DNA from: an uncultured Corynebacterium sp.
GTDB taxonomy: Bacteria > Actinomycetota > Actinomycetes > Mycobacteriales > Mycobacteriaceae
Assembly (NCBI RefSeq): GCF_946998835.1
Contig: NZ_CAMQAZ010000002.1
Location: forward strand, 86,015-150,014
DNA: 64,000 nt
Direction of reading: 5' to 3'
Shown here: positions 47,019 through 55,813 of the stretch, piece by piece
Layout: each line of letters starts with the position of its first letter
Position numbering within the stretch: position 1 is the stretch's first letter
Notes under the pieces: model-generated
Databases searched by the model: none
Seen by the model: only the letters and a program-made list of their open reading frames with translations
What the model was told of the DNA's origin: nothing
Translations under genes and position numbers: made by a program

Positions 47019-47222
47019 TTACAGAGGCTTGACGTCCAGAGCCTGCGGGCCCTTCTGACCCTCACCGATCTCGAACTCAACTGCCTGGTTTTCTTCCAGC
47101 GTCTTGAAACCGGTGCCCTGAATCTCGGAGTAGTGAACGAACACGTCGTTGCCACCGTCAGCTGGGGCGATAAACCCGAAGCCCTTCTCCGAGTTGAACC
47201 ACTTCACAGTACCCTGTGCCAT
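47019..47222 (-). CDS. cspA: Cold shock protein
   Basis: A 67-residue single cold-shock domain protein with both nucleic-acid binding motifs (KGFGFIAP and VFVHYS). It acts as an RNA chaperone. The start MAQGTVKWF has GGGAAG 8 bases upstream; the frame extended to 47306 is rejected. The 290-base gap to the divergent helicase leaves room for the long leader usual for csp genes. Corresponds to Rv3648c. Confidence 0.97.
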   Translation of the reverse strand: MAQGTVKWFNSEKGFGFIAPADGGNDVFVHYSEIQGTGFKTLEENQAVEFEIGEGQKGPQALDVKPL

Positions 47223-47513
47223 TACAAAACTTCCCAACTTCAGGATTCGATAAAACAAGTATTCGCCACACACGTCCGGCCACTCACAATGGGGAAACAC
47301 GGCCAAAGCACCCTCGACCTCGTGCGAGTTTTACTGGGCGCCCTTTGGCGGGCGATACACTCAAAAAGTCTGCCACGTTTGGGGCGCAAGCGCCGATTAA
47401 GAACCGCTTCTTGCCACCCCCGTAAACCCTGTGCTCGACATCTGGAAAACCGGGTCACGTTTTAGGGAAAAGGTGGCGGGCAAGTAACGTCGTCAAGCAT
47501 GTGAAGTGCTCGT

Positions 47514-49871
47514 TTGCGGGAAAGGTCGGTGCCGGTGGAGTCGTTTGGACGGGAGCTGCTGGGGCCGGTTATTCGTGCGCATCCGCGGGCGACGGTGACA
47601 CACATTGCGGACCTGCCTGCGCGCGCTGGCGTGACCGCGCCGTGGCCCGAGTGGGTACCGGGCTGGTTGAAAGAAGTGCTGGTAGATCGCGGAATTGAAA
47701 GCCTGTGGACTCATCAGGCGACAACCGCGAACCTCGCCCGCGAGGGCGTGCACTGCGTCGTCGCGACGGGTACGTCGTCGGGTAAGTCGCTCGGCTACCT
47801 GCTGCCCGTGCTCACAGAACTGTCCGCCACCCCCGCGGCCACCGCGCTGTACCTCTCCCCGACCAAGGCGCTGGGTGCCGATCAGCTGGACACGGCACGT
47901 GCGATGTCACCGGTGTCGCTGAGCTCGCTGATTTCGCTTTACGACGGCGACACCCCACAAGATGCCCGGCGCGCAATCCGCGATCATGCTCGCTGGGTCT
48001 TTACCAACCCCGATATGCTGCATGTTTCGGTGCTCGGCAACCATGTTCGGTGGACGCGGATGCTGCGCAACCTGCGTTATATCGTCGTTGATGAATGCCA
48101 CGCCTATCGAGGTGTTTTTGGCGCCAACGTCTCGCAGATTCTGCGGCGCCTCCTGCGGCTGTCCCGCGAATACGGTGCCTCGCCGACCGTGATTTTTGCC
48201 TCAGCGACGACCAACGATCCGGCCGACCAGGCTCGTCGCCTCATTGGCGAACCAGTCCAGGCCGTTACCGATGACGGCGCTCCGGTCGGGGAACGAACCA
48301 TCGCCCTGTGGGAGCCCGGCTTAGTCCCTGACCTACAAGGGGAAAATGGTGCCCCGGTGCGCCGTCCCGCCCCGACCGAAGCCGCGGACATCATGGCCGA
48401 CCTGCTTGTCGAGGGCGCCCGCACCCTGACCTTCACTCGCTCCCGACGCAGCGCCGAGAAGGTAGCTCTCGGAGTGCGCGAGCGCCTGGAGAAGCGCCGC
48501 CGCAGCGACATTGCTGAGCGCATCGAGTCCTACCGCGCCGGTTACCTGGCGGAAGAGCGCCGTGACATCGAGCGCATGCTCGATGACGGCACCCTGCTAG
48601 GTGTGGCCACCACCAACGCGCTTGAGCTGGGCATTGATGTCGGTGGCCTCGACGCGGTGGTGCAGGCCGGTTTCCCTGGGACTGTCGCTTCTTTCTGGCA
48701 GCAAGCAGGTCGCGCGGGCCGTCGTGGACAAGGCGCGCTTGTGGTGCTGGTGGCCCGCGATGACCCCATGGATACGTACTTGGTCCACAACCCCTCTGCC
48801 CTGCTGGGCAGGCCGGTAGAGAAGACTGTCTTCGACCCCCGCAACCCGCATGTGGTGTGGTCCCACCTCTACTGCGCGGCCGTGGAAAAACCTGTCACCA
48901 CCAGCCAGCTTCAGACATGGGGAACCCTGTCCGTGGCTGAGGATATGGTGGCCGCAGGCTGGCTGCGCAAGCGCACCTGGGAGGGACAAGAACCCGTCTA
49001 TTACCCAACCGACCGCGATGAGGGACCGCGCATTGCCGCGGCGCACGATGCTGTGAACGTCCGCGGTGGTGATGGCCAGGAAGTGGCCATCGTCGACCAG
49101 ACCGATGGTCGCCTGCTTGGCACAATCGACCTGGGCCGTGCGATGCAGCAGGTCCACGACGGTGCCGTCTACCTGCACCGTGGCGAGTCCTATCTTGTCG
49201 ACCAGCTGGACTTCGACAGCCTCGTCGCCCTCGTTCACCCCGAGCAGCCACGCTATTCCACCAGTGCGCGCATGGATACCACCATCCGTATCCTCGATAT
49301 CGACGACATGCGCCACTACCAGGGCTTACAGGTCGCCTCCTGCCAGGTCGAGGTCTTTCACCAAGTCACCTCCTATCTTCGTCGCCTGGATACCGGCGAG
49401 ATTCTCGACAGCGTTGAACTTGACTACCCTCCGCAGCGCTTGGTCACCCGCGCGGTGGCCTACACAATGCCCGAGTCCACCCTGCGCTCGTGGGGTGTGA
49501 GCTCGGACATTGCGCCGGGTGCTCTCCACGCAGCCGAGCACGCAGCCATCGGTATGCTGCCGCTGATTGCCACCTGTGATCGCTGGGACATCGGCGGTGT
49601 TTCCACCGTCATGCATGCTGACACTCAGCAGCCCACTGTGTTTGTCTACGACGGGCACCCCGGCGGCGCGGGCTTTGCCGACCGTGGCTACGAGGCATTC
49701 GCGCAGTGGATTCGCGCGACCCGCGATGCCGTCGCCGCTTGCGAGTGCGAATCCGGCTGCCCATCGTGCATCCAGTCGCCCAAGTGCGGCAATGGCAATG
49801 ATCCGCTGGACAAGGCCGGCGCGATCAAAGTGCTCAGTGGTGTTTCGCGTGCGCTTAACGACGTCCAGTAG
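47514..49871 (+). CDS. DEAD/DEAH-box helicase with DUF1998 zinc domain (MrfA/YprA-type)
   Basis: A 785-residue superfamily 2 helicase: Walker A ATGTSSGKS near 85, DECH near 190, SAT (FASATTND), motif VI QQAGRAGRRGQ near 400, and a C-terminal DUF1998 domain with the four-cysteine cluster CECESGCPSC (about 748-757), probably a metal site. Relatives (B. subtilis MrfA) repair mitomycin-C damage; M. tuberculosis counterpart Rv3649. The open frame begins at TTG 47514, but the GTG at 47535 has GGAAAGG about 9 bases upstream and may be the real start. Its 3' end overlaps the convergent TadE-like gene by 17 bases. Confidence 0.92.
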   Translation: MRERSVPVESFGRELLGPVIRAHPRATVTHIADLPARAGVTAPWPEWVPGWLKEVLVDRGIESLWTHQATTANLAREGVHCVVATGTSSGKSLGYLLPVLTELSATPAATALYLSPTKALGADQLDTARAMSPVSLSSLISLYDGDTPQDARRAIRDHARWVFTNPDMLHVSVLGNHVRWTRMLRNLRYIVVDECHAYRGVFGANVSQILRRLLRLSREYGASPTVIFASATTNDPADQARRLIGEPVQAVTDDGAPVGERTIALWEPGLVPDLQGENGAPVRRPAPTEAADIMADLLVEGARTLTFTRSRRSAEKVALGVRERLEKRRRSDIAERIESYRAGYLAEERRDIERMLDDGTLLGVATTNALELGIDVGGLDAVVQAGFPGTVASFWQQAGRAGRRGQGALVVLVARDDPMDTYLVHNPSALLGRPVEKTVFDPRNPHVVWSHLYCAAVEKPVTTSQLQTWGTLSVAEDMVAAGWLRKRTWEGQEPVYYPTDRDEGPRIAAAHDAVNVRGGDGQEVAIVDQTDGRLLGTIDLGRAMQQVHDGAVYLHRGESYLVDQLDFDSLVALVHPEQPRYSTSARMDTTIRILDIDDMRHYQGLQVASCQVEVFHQVTSYLRRLDTGEILDSVELDYPPQRLVTRAVAYTMPESTLRSWGVSSDIAPGALHAAEHAAIGMLPLIATCDRWDIGGVSTVMHADTQQPTVFVYDGHPGGAGFADRGYEAFAQWIRATRDAVAACECESGCPSCIQSPKCGNGNDPLDKAGAIKVLSGVSRALNDVQ

Positions 49872-50220
49872 AGGCATCCTCCATCGCCACCGGGCCCGCT
49901 CTTGATGTGGCTTTTCTCTCCTTTCGTTCGACGCTTACCTGCACGTCTTCCCCGTCAAGCTCGCAGTTCACAAGGTGTGCGTGGTTAGCTTGTGCGATTT
50001 TTCCCGCGGCTTCGCAGGCATCGTCGCCCTCTTGCGCGGCCACAGCACCGGCCACTGCGGACAGGTCCGCTGCCACTGCTGCCTGCCGAGCCTGCACTAC
50101 CCTCACCCCGGCTGTAACTCCAACCAAGGTCAGAACGACGAAAGCGGCGATGAACAGTGCGGCTGCGACAGTGGTGGAACCGTCTTCTTCCCGGAGAAGG
50201 CGGGCTGTCGCGTTTCTCAT
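49855..50220 (-). CDS. TadE-like protein, helicase/secretion neighbourhood (Rv3654c type)
   Basis: A 121-residue protein with a pilin-like start: charged leader MRNATARLLREEDG followed by STTVAAALFIAAFVVLTLVG. The Glu expected at position +5 after the processing Gly is Ala here. The rest is a small extracytoplasmic domain with two Cys (DACEAAG, VNCELDG). Last gene of the tad operon; ATGA overlap with the upstream gene. Confidence 0.85.
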   Translation of the reverse strand: MRNATARLLREEDGSTTVAAALFIAAFVVLTLVGVTAGVRVVQARQAAVAADLSAVAGAVAAQEGDDACEAAGKIAQANHAHLVNCELDGEDVQVSVERKERKATSRAGPVAMEDASTGRR

Positions 50221-50570
50221 GATGATGCCGCTCTTTCCCGCAGTGCGACCGCGCGTGCTTCCAGCGAAAATGGCCCCGCTGAGCGCCGAATGGTCACGCG
50301 CACTGTACCGGAGGTTTCCGATATCGCTACCTGACCATTGACCTCCGTGCGAAGCTCGGCGACTGTCTCCGCATCGCCCCGCGCCTCAGCCCGTGCGATG
50401 GCTCCGGCTGCGTCGGTAAGCCCTAGATACATCGCGATTGTGACCAATCCGGACAGGGCAGTAACCATGACCGTGACCAGTGCCGCGAGCCCGAAGGCGG
50501 TTTCTACCGTGGTTTGGCCTTCGTCGTCGACGCACAGGCGGTACAGCGTGGAGCGGATGCGGCTAGACAT
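50217..50570 (-). CDS. TadE-family minor pilin (Rv3655c type)
   Basis: A 117-residue minor pilin: leader ending CVDDEG, then QTTVETAFGLAALVTVMVTAL, with Glu at +5 as required for prepilin peptidase. The body is a short beta domain (VAISETSGTVRVTIRR). The start overlaps the Flp gene end by 8 bases. Confidence 0.85.
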   Translation of the reverse strand: MSSRIRSTLYRLCVDDEGQTTVETAFGLAALVTVMVTALSGLVTIAMYLGLTDAAGAIARAEARGDAETVAELRTEVNGQVAISETSGTVRVTIRRSAGPFSLEARAVALRERAASS

Positions 50571-50823
50571 TGGTGTTGAGCGCCCTTTCGATGATGTCGG
50601 TAAGGGCCTGGGTGATATCGCCGCCGGTCACAACGGTGTAGAGCAGGGCTCCGAAAGCGGCTGCCGCGATCGTCCCCAAAGCGTATTCCACGGTTGACAT
50701 GCCGTTTTCCTCGGTAGCCAGTGCGTGCAGGCGCTTGTGCAGATACGAGTACAGATGAGACTTAGCAGCCGCCAGCGGATTGGATGGAAGGTTGCTCGGA
50801 AGCTTGGTGTTCTGAGTGGTCAT
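50563..50823 (-). CDS. Flp-type major pilin (DUF4244, Rv3656c type)
   Basis: An 86-residue pilin precursor with an unusually long 41-residue leader ending ATEENG, cleaved before MSTVEYALGTIAAAAFGALL (Glu at +5). Short hydrophobic mature part as in Flp pilins. A strong GGGGGAA site lies 8 bases before the ATG (about 50831-50838). The 150-base gap upstream holds imperfect hexamer repeats (CCGAGA/CCGAAA, about 50930-50960), perhaps a promoter or processing region that raises pilin yield. Confidence 0.88.
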   Translation of the reverse strand: MTTQNTKLPSNLPSNPLAAAKSHLYSYLHKRLHALATEENGMSTVEYALGTIAAAAFGALLYTVVTGGDITQALTDIIERALNTNV

Positions 50824-50972
50824 GAGTGTTTCCCCCTTAAGTGGAAGTCGAATGAAAAGTCAGTGGTGAGGTTGTGGTGTGCGTATGCGTGTGTTGGATG
50901 ACAGCGCGGCAGGTGGCCCGCGCGCGTACCCGAGACCGAAACCGAGACCGAGAGCACAACGGAGTCCGAGCA

Positions 50973-51626
50973 TCATGGCGGCATCAATCCCGCAAACATT
51001 TCATCGGCAAGCCCGGCAATCGTGGGGACTAATCCCAGCACCACAAAGGCGGGCAGAAAACACAGTGCCAACGGCCCGGCAATAAGAACGCCGGCCTTTT
51101 CGGCTACGGCCTGTGCGGCATCGTGCGCTTGACTGCGATATGTGGCGGCAGTGTCCTCCAAGCCCTGTGCCAGGACAGTGCCGGATTCGCTTGCGCGGCG
51201 CCCAGCGGTCGCCAAGGGCTCCAGTGCGGGGGTGGCAGCAAGCTCGTCCCACGCGGAGTGCGCCCCCACGGACAACCTGGCGGAGGCCTGCCGAAGTGGC
51301 TCGGCCAGCTCTGGACTCGCGCCATCGGCGGCCGCGGCCATGGCCTGTGACAACGGCATACCGGAGCTCAAACATGCGCCAATGATGTCGAGGGCCGCTG
51401 CGGCATCGAGGAGTACAGCCGGACTGATGCGTTCACCGCCGATGACCGCTCGCACACGCTCCCGAACCTGGGTAGCAATCCGCGACAGCCAGCCGGTCAC
51501 CTGCCGGCGCACGCTGCGTCGCAAGTGAGCATCCGAGTCGGCTACGAATTCAGGCAGGCGGCTGCGGACGGGATTGAACGTCGGCAAGCAAAGATAGCCA
51601 GCGATGAGTAGCGCGGCGGCAATCAT
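50973..51626 (-). CDS. TadC-like type II/IV secretion inner-membrane protein
   Basis: A 217-residue T2SSF-domain protein with N-terminal helix MIAAALLIAGYLCLP, the central GACLSSGMPLSQAMAAAA segment and two C-terminal helices (AGPLALCFLPAFVVLGLVP). Start at 51626 has GGAGG 8 bases upstream and forms an ATGA overlap with tadB. It builds the pilus platform. Confidence 0.87.
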   Translation of the reverse strand: MIAAALLIAGYLCLPTFNPVRSRLPEFVADSDAHLRRSVRRQVTGWLSRIATQVRERVRAVIGGERISPAVLLDAAAALDIIGACLSSGMPLSQAMAAAADGASPELAEPLRQASARLSVGAHSAWDELAATPALEPLATAGRRASESGTVLAQGLEDTAATYRSQAHDAAQAVAEKAGVLIAGPLALCFLPAFVVLGLVPTIAGLADEMFAGLMPP

Positions 51627-52513
51627 TGTCCAGCCTCCGCACGATCGATGATGGCGACGGCCCACTCGATGCCCGCACACACTAAACCGACACCGACGAC
51701 CAGCACAATTCCTCCCATGCCTCGGCTGAGAAACTCGAAGGGAGCTGCCCCGAACGCTTGTCCCATGGCCAAACCGAACACCGGCAGTGAAGCCAAGATG
51801 GCGATTGTCATGCGTGGTCCCGCCAGTGCGGCGGACGTCTGGGAGCGATGCGCCTGACGAGCCTGTAAATCTCCCCGCGCGCACTCCAACAACCCGGCCA
51901 AACTCAATCCATGCTGCTGCGCCACTGCCCACATGCGCCCAATCCGGTGCAGTTGCTCCGAGGACTCCTCAATTGCCCACGAGTCGGAGAAACTCGCCCG
52001 ATGCGCCGCGTGCGCGAGATGATCTGCCAGCACAGTTCCATCTCCTGACCTGCGCAATTCCACAGCTGCCGCATTGAGCGCCCGTGATGGTGCCGCCCCC
52101 GCGCGCATCTGCGCGGTCAAGGTCTCCAGCGCTACCGCCGCGCTGTCCGCTTCTCGACGCTCACAGCGCCTCCCCCTCACAGCGCGCACTACCGCCCCCG
52201 CAGTGCGGCCCAGCAACAGCCCAGCTATGGCCCCTGGAATCCCGGCAACCCACAGCAACACGAGCGCGGGGCCCACAACGATGAGAGCTGATCCCCTTGC
52301 AGCCCCGCTCACGCCACCGGTGCTTGGTGCACCCATTCCGTTTACGTCGGTGCCCAGACCAGCCATGCGCTGCAACCATTTCAGCCCACCGGAGACCTCA
52401 CGAGCACGACCTGCCAGCGCCCGCGAGCGCGCTGTTGCCGAATTGTCCGGCCAGATCGCGACTGCCGCAGCTACGCCACTAACAAGTATCGTCACGCTAA
52501 ACCCCTCCCCCAT
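51623..52513 (-). CDS. TadB-like type II/IV secretion inner-membrane protein
   Basis: A 296-residue platform protein: helices near 5-20, 75-105 and C-terminal pair (ILASLPVFGLAMGQAF, GGIVLVVGVGLVCAG), with the T2SSF segment LTAQMRAGAAPSRALNAAA between. Pairs with TadC and the TadA ATPase as in Rv3657c-Rv3658c. Confidence 0.87.
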   Translation of the reverse strand: MGEGFSVTILVSGVAAAVAIWPDNSATARSRALAGRAREVSGGLKWLQRMAGLGTDVNGMGAPSTGGVSGAARGSALIVVGPALVLLWVAGIPGAIAGLLLGRTAGAVVRAVRGRRCERREADSAAVALETLTAQMRAGAAPSRALNAAAVELRRSGDGTVLADHLAHAAHRASFSDSWAIEESSEQLHRIGRMWAVAQQHGLSLAGLLECARGDLQARQAHRSQTSAALAGPRMTIAILASLPVFGLAMGQAFGAAPFEFLSRGMGGIVLVVGVGLVCAGIEWAVAIIDRAEAGQ

Positions 52514-52543
52514 AGCTGTTAATTCCCCCTTCTAATCCCCTGG

Positions 52544-53695
52544 CTATTCGCCGCCGACCAGCAGCTTCTGTAACGTCTCCCACCCCGGCCCCGGCCCATC
52601 CCGAGCAGTCCAGACCTCCACCATCTCCGGTGGGTTACCTCGCAGCAGCCCGATCTGCGCCAGCCTCCGCACATCGGTGCGTTCGACCACCAGTACCACC
52701 TGCACCGCCGAGACCAACTGCGCATGCAGCCCGGCTCGACCAAGCCCACCAATCAATCCCAAGGCCTCAAAACGGGCCACAACATCCCCGATGCGGTTGG
52801 CATGAATTGTCCCCGCCCCACCGCGATGACCCGTATTCAGCGCAGCCAACAAATCCACCACTTCAGCACCGCGGATTTCACCGACGACAATGCGGTCGGG
52901 ACGCATGCGCAGCGCCTGTTTCAACAGCTCCTGCTGCCCGATCGCGCCGGCGCCCTCCAAGTTGGCGGCTCTAGTCACCAGCTTCACCACATGCGGATGC
53001 TGTGGTTGCAACTCTGGAGTGTCCTCAATGCACACAATGCGCTGGTCAGGGTCTACTTCTGTGAGCATCGCCGCTAATAGCGTGGTTTTTCCCGCACCTG
53101 TGCCACCAGCGACAATAAACGACAACTGTCCCGTCACAATCCCCCGCAACACCGGCAGAATCTCCGGCGGAAACAGCCCTACCTCGCACAGCTCCGCCAG
53201 CCCCCTCCGAGCCGGACGCAGCACCCGCAGACTAATCTGCGTGCCGGTCGCCGATGGCGGTGAAAGCACCGCATGAACTCGCACACCACAGCCGCCAACA
53301 CCGCCGGGAATATGGCCGTCGGCCCAGGGCTGCGCGTCGTCAAGCCTGCGCCCGCACCTCGACGCCAGCCGCACCGCATACGCGCGCACCGCGTCCTCGT
53401 CCGCAAAGGTCACGTCGGCGCGCTGCAACCCACTACCGGCGTCGACCCAGACCTCGCCCGGCGCGGTGACCAGCACATCGCTAACCCCAGGACGCCGTAG
53501 CAACACATCGAGCACACCTGCACCCACAGTTTCCTCACGAATCGTGCGTAGGAGCTCCAGCACCTTCACATCGGAGACCACACCCGAGGTCTCCGCACGA
53601 ATAATGTCAGCAATTTCACTATGCGACACCGCTCCAGACCGCTCCGCAAGCACTGTCCTCACCGCTGCCAGCAGCCTGACATCATCCATCGCCAT
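52544..53695 (-). CDS. tadA: TadA/CpaF-type secretion ATPase
   Basis: A 383-residue ATPase that powers pilus assembly: Walker A GGTGAGKTTLL near 180, Asp box IVCIEDTPEL, Walker B RPDRIVVGEIRGAEV, His box GHRGGAGTIHAN. It is short compared with CpaF but fits the Rv3659c type. The start overlaps the upstream ssd gene by about 14 bases; MAMDD has two candidate Met. Confidence 0.93.
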   Translation of the reverse strand: MAMDDVRLLAAVRTVLAERSGAVSHSEIADIIRAETSGVVSDVKVLELLRTIREETVGAGVLDVLLRRPGVSDVLVTAPGEVWVDAGSGLQRADVTFADEDAVRAYAVRLASRCGRRLDDAQPWADGHIPGGVGGCGVRVHAVLSPPSATGTQISLRVLRPARRGLAELCEVGLFPPEILPVLRGIVTGQLSFIVAGGTGAGKTTLLAAMLTEVDPDQRIVCIEDTPELQPQHPHVVKLVTRAANLEGAGAIGQQELLKQALRMRPDRIVVGEIRGAEVVDLLAALNTGHRGGAGTIHANRIGDVVARFEALGLIGGLGRAGLHAQLVSAVQVVLVVERTDVRRLAQIGLLRGNPPEMVEVWTARDGPGPGWETLQKLLVGGE

Positions 53696-55058
53696 CACCG
53701 CGAACAAGGGCAAACATGGCCGCCAATCCCCGCGTCAGCTTGACGACGCTACCTGCGAGCCCTCCCACATCTATCTCGTGAGCTACTTTTTTGCAGTACT
53801 CAATCTCCCCGACAATGGGCAGGTCAAGCGCATACTCGACCTCTTCGACACTGATATCGCGGTGCTGTTGATGTCGAACCGCAAGGCTCGGTGTGAACCC
53901 AGCCAGTGCGCAGATAGCCGCCAGATACCCAGTGGCTGCGATAGCTCGGACGGAAGTGGGGACGACGATGACCGTGTGGTCGGCAAGCGCACCAAGCACG
54001 GTGATGTACTCACCTAGTTTCGGACAGTCAACGATGACCGTAATTCCGGCGTGAATGAGGCAGCTAACCGTACTTGCGATATGCCTAACCCTGGCATTGT
54101 CAGCACCGGTATCCATGTGTACGTGATTATCGGCGGCTTCGTGTGCGCGAGTGCGAGTCCAGGTCAATACTTTCAGCGCTGGTGACCGAGGGCATGATGG
54201 CAGCGCCTCGTAGAGCGCCGCGCCGTCGAGCCGGCCATCTGCCGCCGAGAAGTCCTGCCACCTGAGCCCCGGCTCCGTTTCCATGCCGAGGACCAAATCA
54301 ATGCCACCCGCCAGCGCGTCCGCATCCACCAGGCACACGGGCTTTTCACGGGAGAGCACCAATGCGCTAGCTGCGGCCGTAACAGAGGAACCAGCACCTC
54401 CAACGGCAGGAACAAACATCAGGCACGTAGCCGTAGCATCGGTAGTCGCTGGCGATGACTGAAACTGCGCTGGCCCCGGGGCAGGTACCGTCGACACCGG
54501 ATCTACAGCTGTCAGCACATTCGGCTCAAACGCTGCACCCGAGGCTGTACTTACTCCCAGGCCTGTCGGTCGCGCCGGGCGTTCTGAGTAATCTAAGTGA
54601 TCTGGACGCGCGGTCTGCCCACACCGTTCTTCCCTATCGGATGCCACTGGATTACCCGGACGAATGTCACCACGGCCCAGCAACTCGACAATATCGACGT
54701 TATCCGCAGGCAAGCTGGCACTGTAGACAGGCGCTAACATCTTTGCGACCTGCGTATCCTCCGCCTCGGTATCACTGCGAACCAGAAAGATTGCTCCCTC
54801 ACAATGAGGCCGTCCAGCTAATCTCCGAGCTGCTGGCACATCGACAAACACTGCTGGTGCCCTACGCCACAGGGCCGATGAAACTCCCGCTCCTTCCGAC
54901 GCTGGCATCGGGACAGACTCGGAGCCAAAAGAAGGCACGGACTCCTGCGCGCAAACGCGACCAGTAGCAGCGACTATGAGCGCAACCTCTTCACGCAGCG
55001 CCTCATCATCGACGGCGTTTACTACTGGATTGGATGGAGTCTCGGTTCGCTGAGCCAT
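53682..55058 (-). CDS. Ssd/CpaE-like septum and pilus localisation ATPase
   Basis: A 458-residue MinD/CpaE-like protein (Rv3660c type). The N-terminal part is divergent; residues about 95-200 are low-complexity. The ATPase domain opens with a degenerate deviant Walker A (VPAVGGAGSSVTAAA lacks the usual Lys), then LVDADALAGGID (Walker A'), TVIVDCP (Walker B). In M. tuberculosis Ssd over-expression blocks septation. Start uncertain: 55058 (AAGAAG upstream) or 55085. First gene of the tad operon. Confidence 0.85.
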   Translation of the reverse strand: MAQRTETPSNPVVNAVDDEALREEVALIVAATGRVCAQESVPSFGSESVPMPASEGAGVSSALWRRAPAVFVDVPAARRLAGRPHCEGAIFLVRSDTEAEDTQVAKMLAPVYSASLPADNVDIVELLGRGDIRPGNPVASDREERCGQTARPDHLDYSERPARPTGLGVSTASGAAFEPNVLTAVDPVSTVPAPGPAQFQSSPATTDATATCLMFVPAVGGAGSSVTAAASALVLSREKPVCLVDADALAGGIDLVLGMETEPGLRWQDFSAADGRLDGAALYEALPSCPRSPALKVLTWTRTRAHEAADNHVHMDTGADNARVRHIASTVSCLIHAGITVIVDCPKLGEYITVLGALADHTVIVVPTSVRAIAATGYLAAICALAGFTPSLAVRHQQHRDISVEEVEYALDLPIVGEIEYCKKVAHEIDVGGLAGSVVKLTRGLAAMFALVRGDGDG

Positions 55059-55244
55059 GGACAACTTCTTGATCGCCATGGCCATAGCGTGCACTACAGA
55101 GCGGATGCAATGATGCTCGCAAAGGACTAAATCCATGCCGTCTGTGGATAATTTTCAGACTGTGGATAACAACAGAAAGCCGCGTTGCCCTGGCCTTTTG
55201 ACCGCTCCGCGGCCTGGCCAATATCCGCACTCCTCATCAACATC

Positions 55245-55445
55245 GGGTTACATAGCAAAAATGTGCCCGCTCGTCGTGTCGGCGAGTGGGCGCCTTTTGC
55301 CACTTGCCCAACGAGAGACAGTGAGTGCAGTTATGTTAGCGACAGCGGTTCGATGCGAGTTAGTGACTACGCTTATGGCAAAAATGGCCCGAAAAATGGC
55401 TTGAAAGTGCTATAAACTCGCACAGTTTCACATTTGCAGCCCGTA
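55245..55445. repeat. Dispersed element, copy C
   Basis: Inverted relative to copy B. Block 1, at 55346-55445, and block 2, at 55245-55300, match copy B closely, with about 45 bases of unmatched sequence between. It lies between the 6C RNA and ssd. A plus-strand frame of about 90 codons across it shares a C-terminus (CELVTTLMAKMARKMA) with an equally spurious frame over copy B (CELLTAVMAKMTRKMA), which only reflects the DNA repeat. Confidence 0.8.
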
Positions 55446-55469
55446 ATTTTTGGGATCAACATCGGGCCA

Positions 55470-55600
55470 GGAAAGGGGCGACGCCCCGCGCCGGGGGGGG
55501 ATTGGCGCGAGGCGTCTATAACCGGCTCGGGGGGGGATTGAGCCGGGGCGGCCTCGCAGTCTGTTCTTAAAAGAACTAGAAGGGGCCTGCCACGTCCAAG
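55470..55600 (-). ncRNA. 6C RNA
   Basis: On the minus strand two hairpins follow each other: CCGGCTC / GAGCCGG (55522-55546) and a longer one, GACGCCTCGCGCC / GGCGCGGGGCGTC (55480-55516), each enclosing the same loop AATCCCCCCCC. Two stem-loops with runs of six or more C define the actinobacterial 6C RNA class. The position between an Rv3660c homologue and an Rv3661 homologue is the one occupied by this RNA (ncRv13660c/B11) in M. tuberculosis. A third small hairpin GTTCTTTTAAGAAC (55563-55576) lies 5'. TATATG at 55606-55611 may be the -10 box; ends are approximate. Confidence 0.88.
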
Positions 55601-55813
55601 TATTGCATATAGCGAGCAAACTGCAAATACCTTCAATGAATTAACCGGAAAATATGTTCGACATCACTCACCCTGGCTCAGCATCCCTACTCAACCGACA
55701 CCAGAACCCGCACACAACCACGCGCTGAAGCTGACCTTCCCGGTCACCACCGAGCAGCTAAACGCCCAAGATGCTCTCCCCAGGCAGGTCAACCATGGGT
55801 AAGCTCAGAAGCT

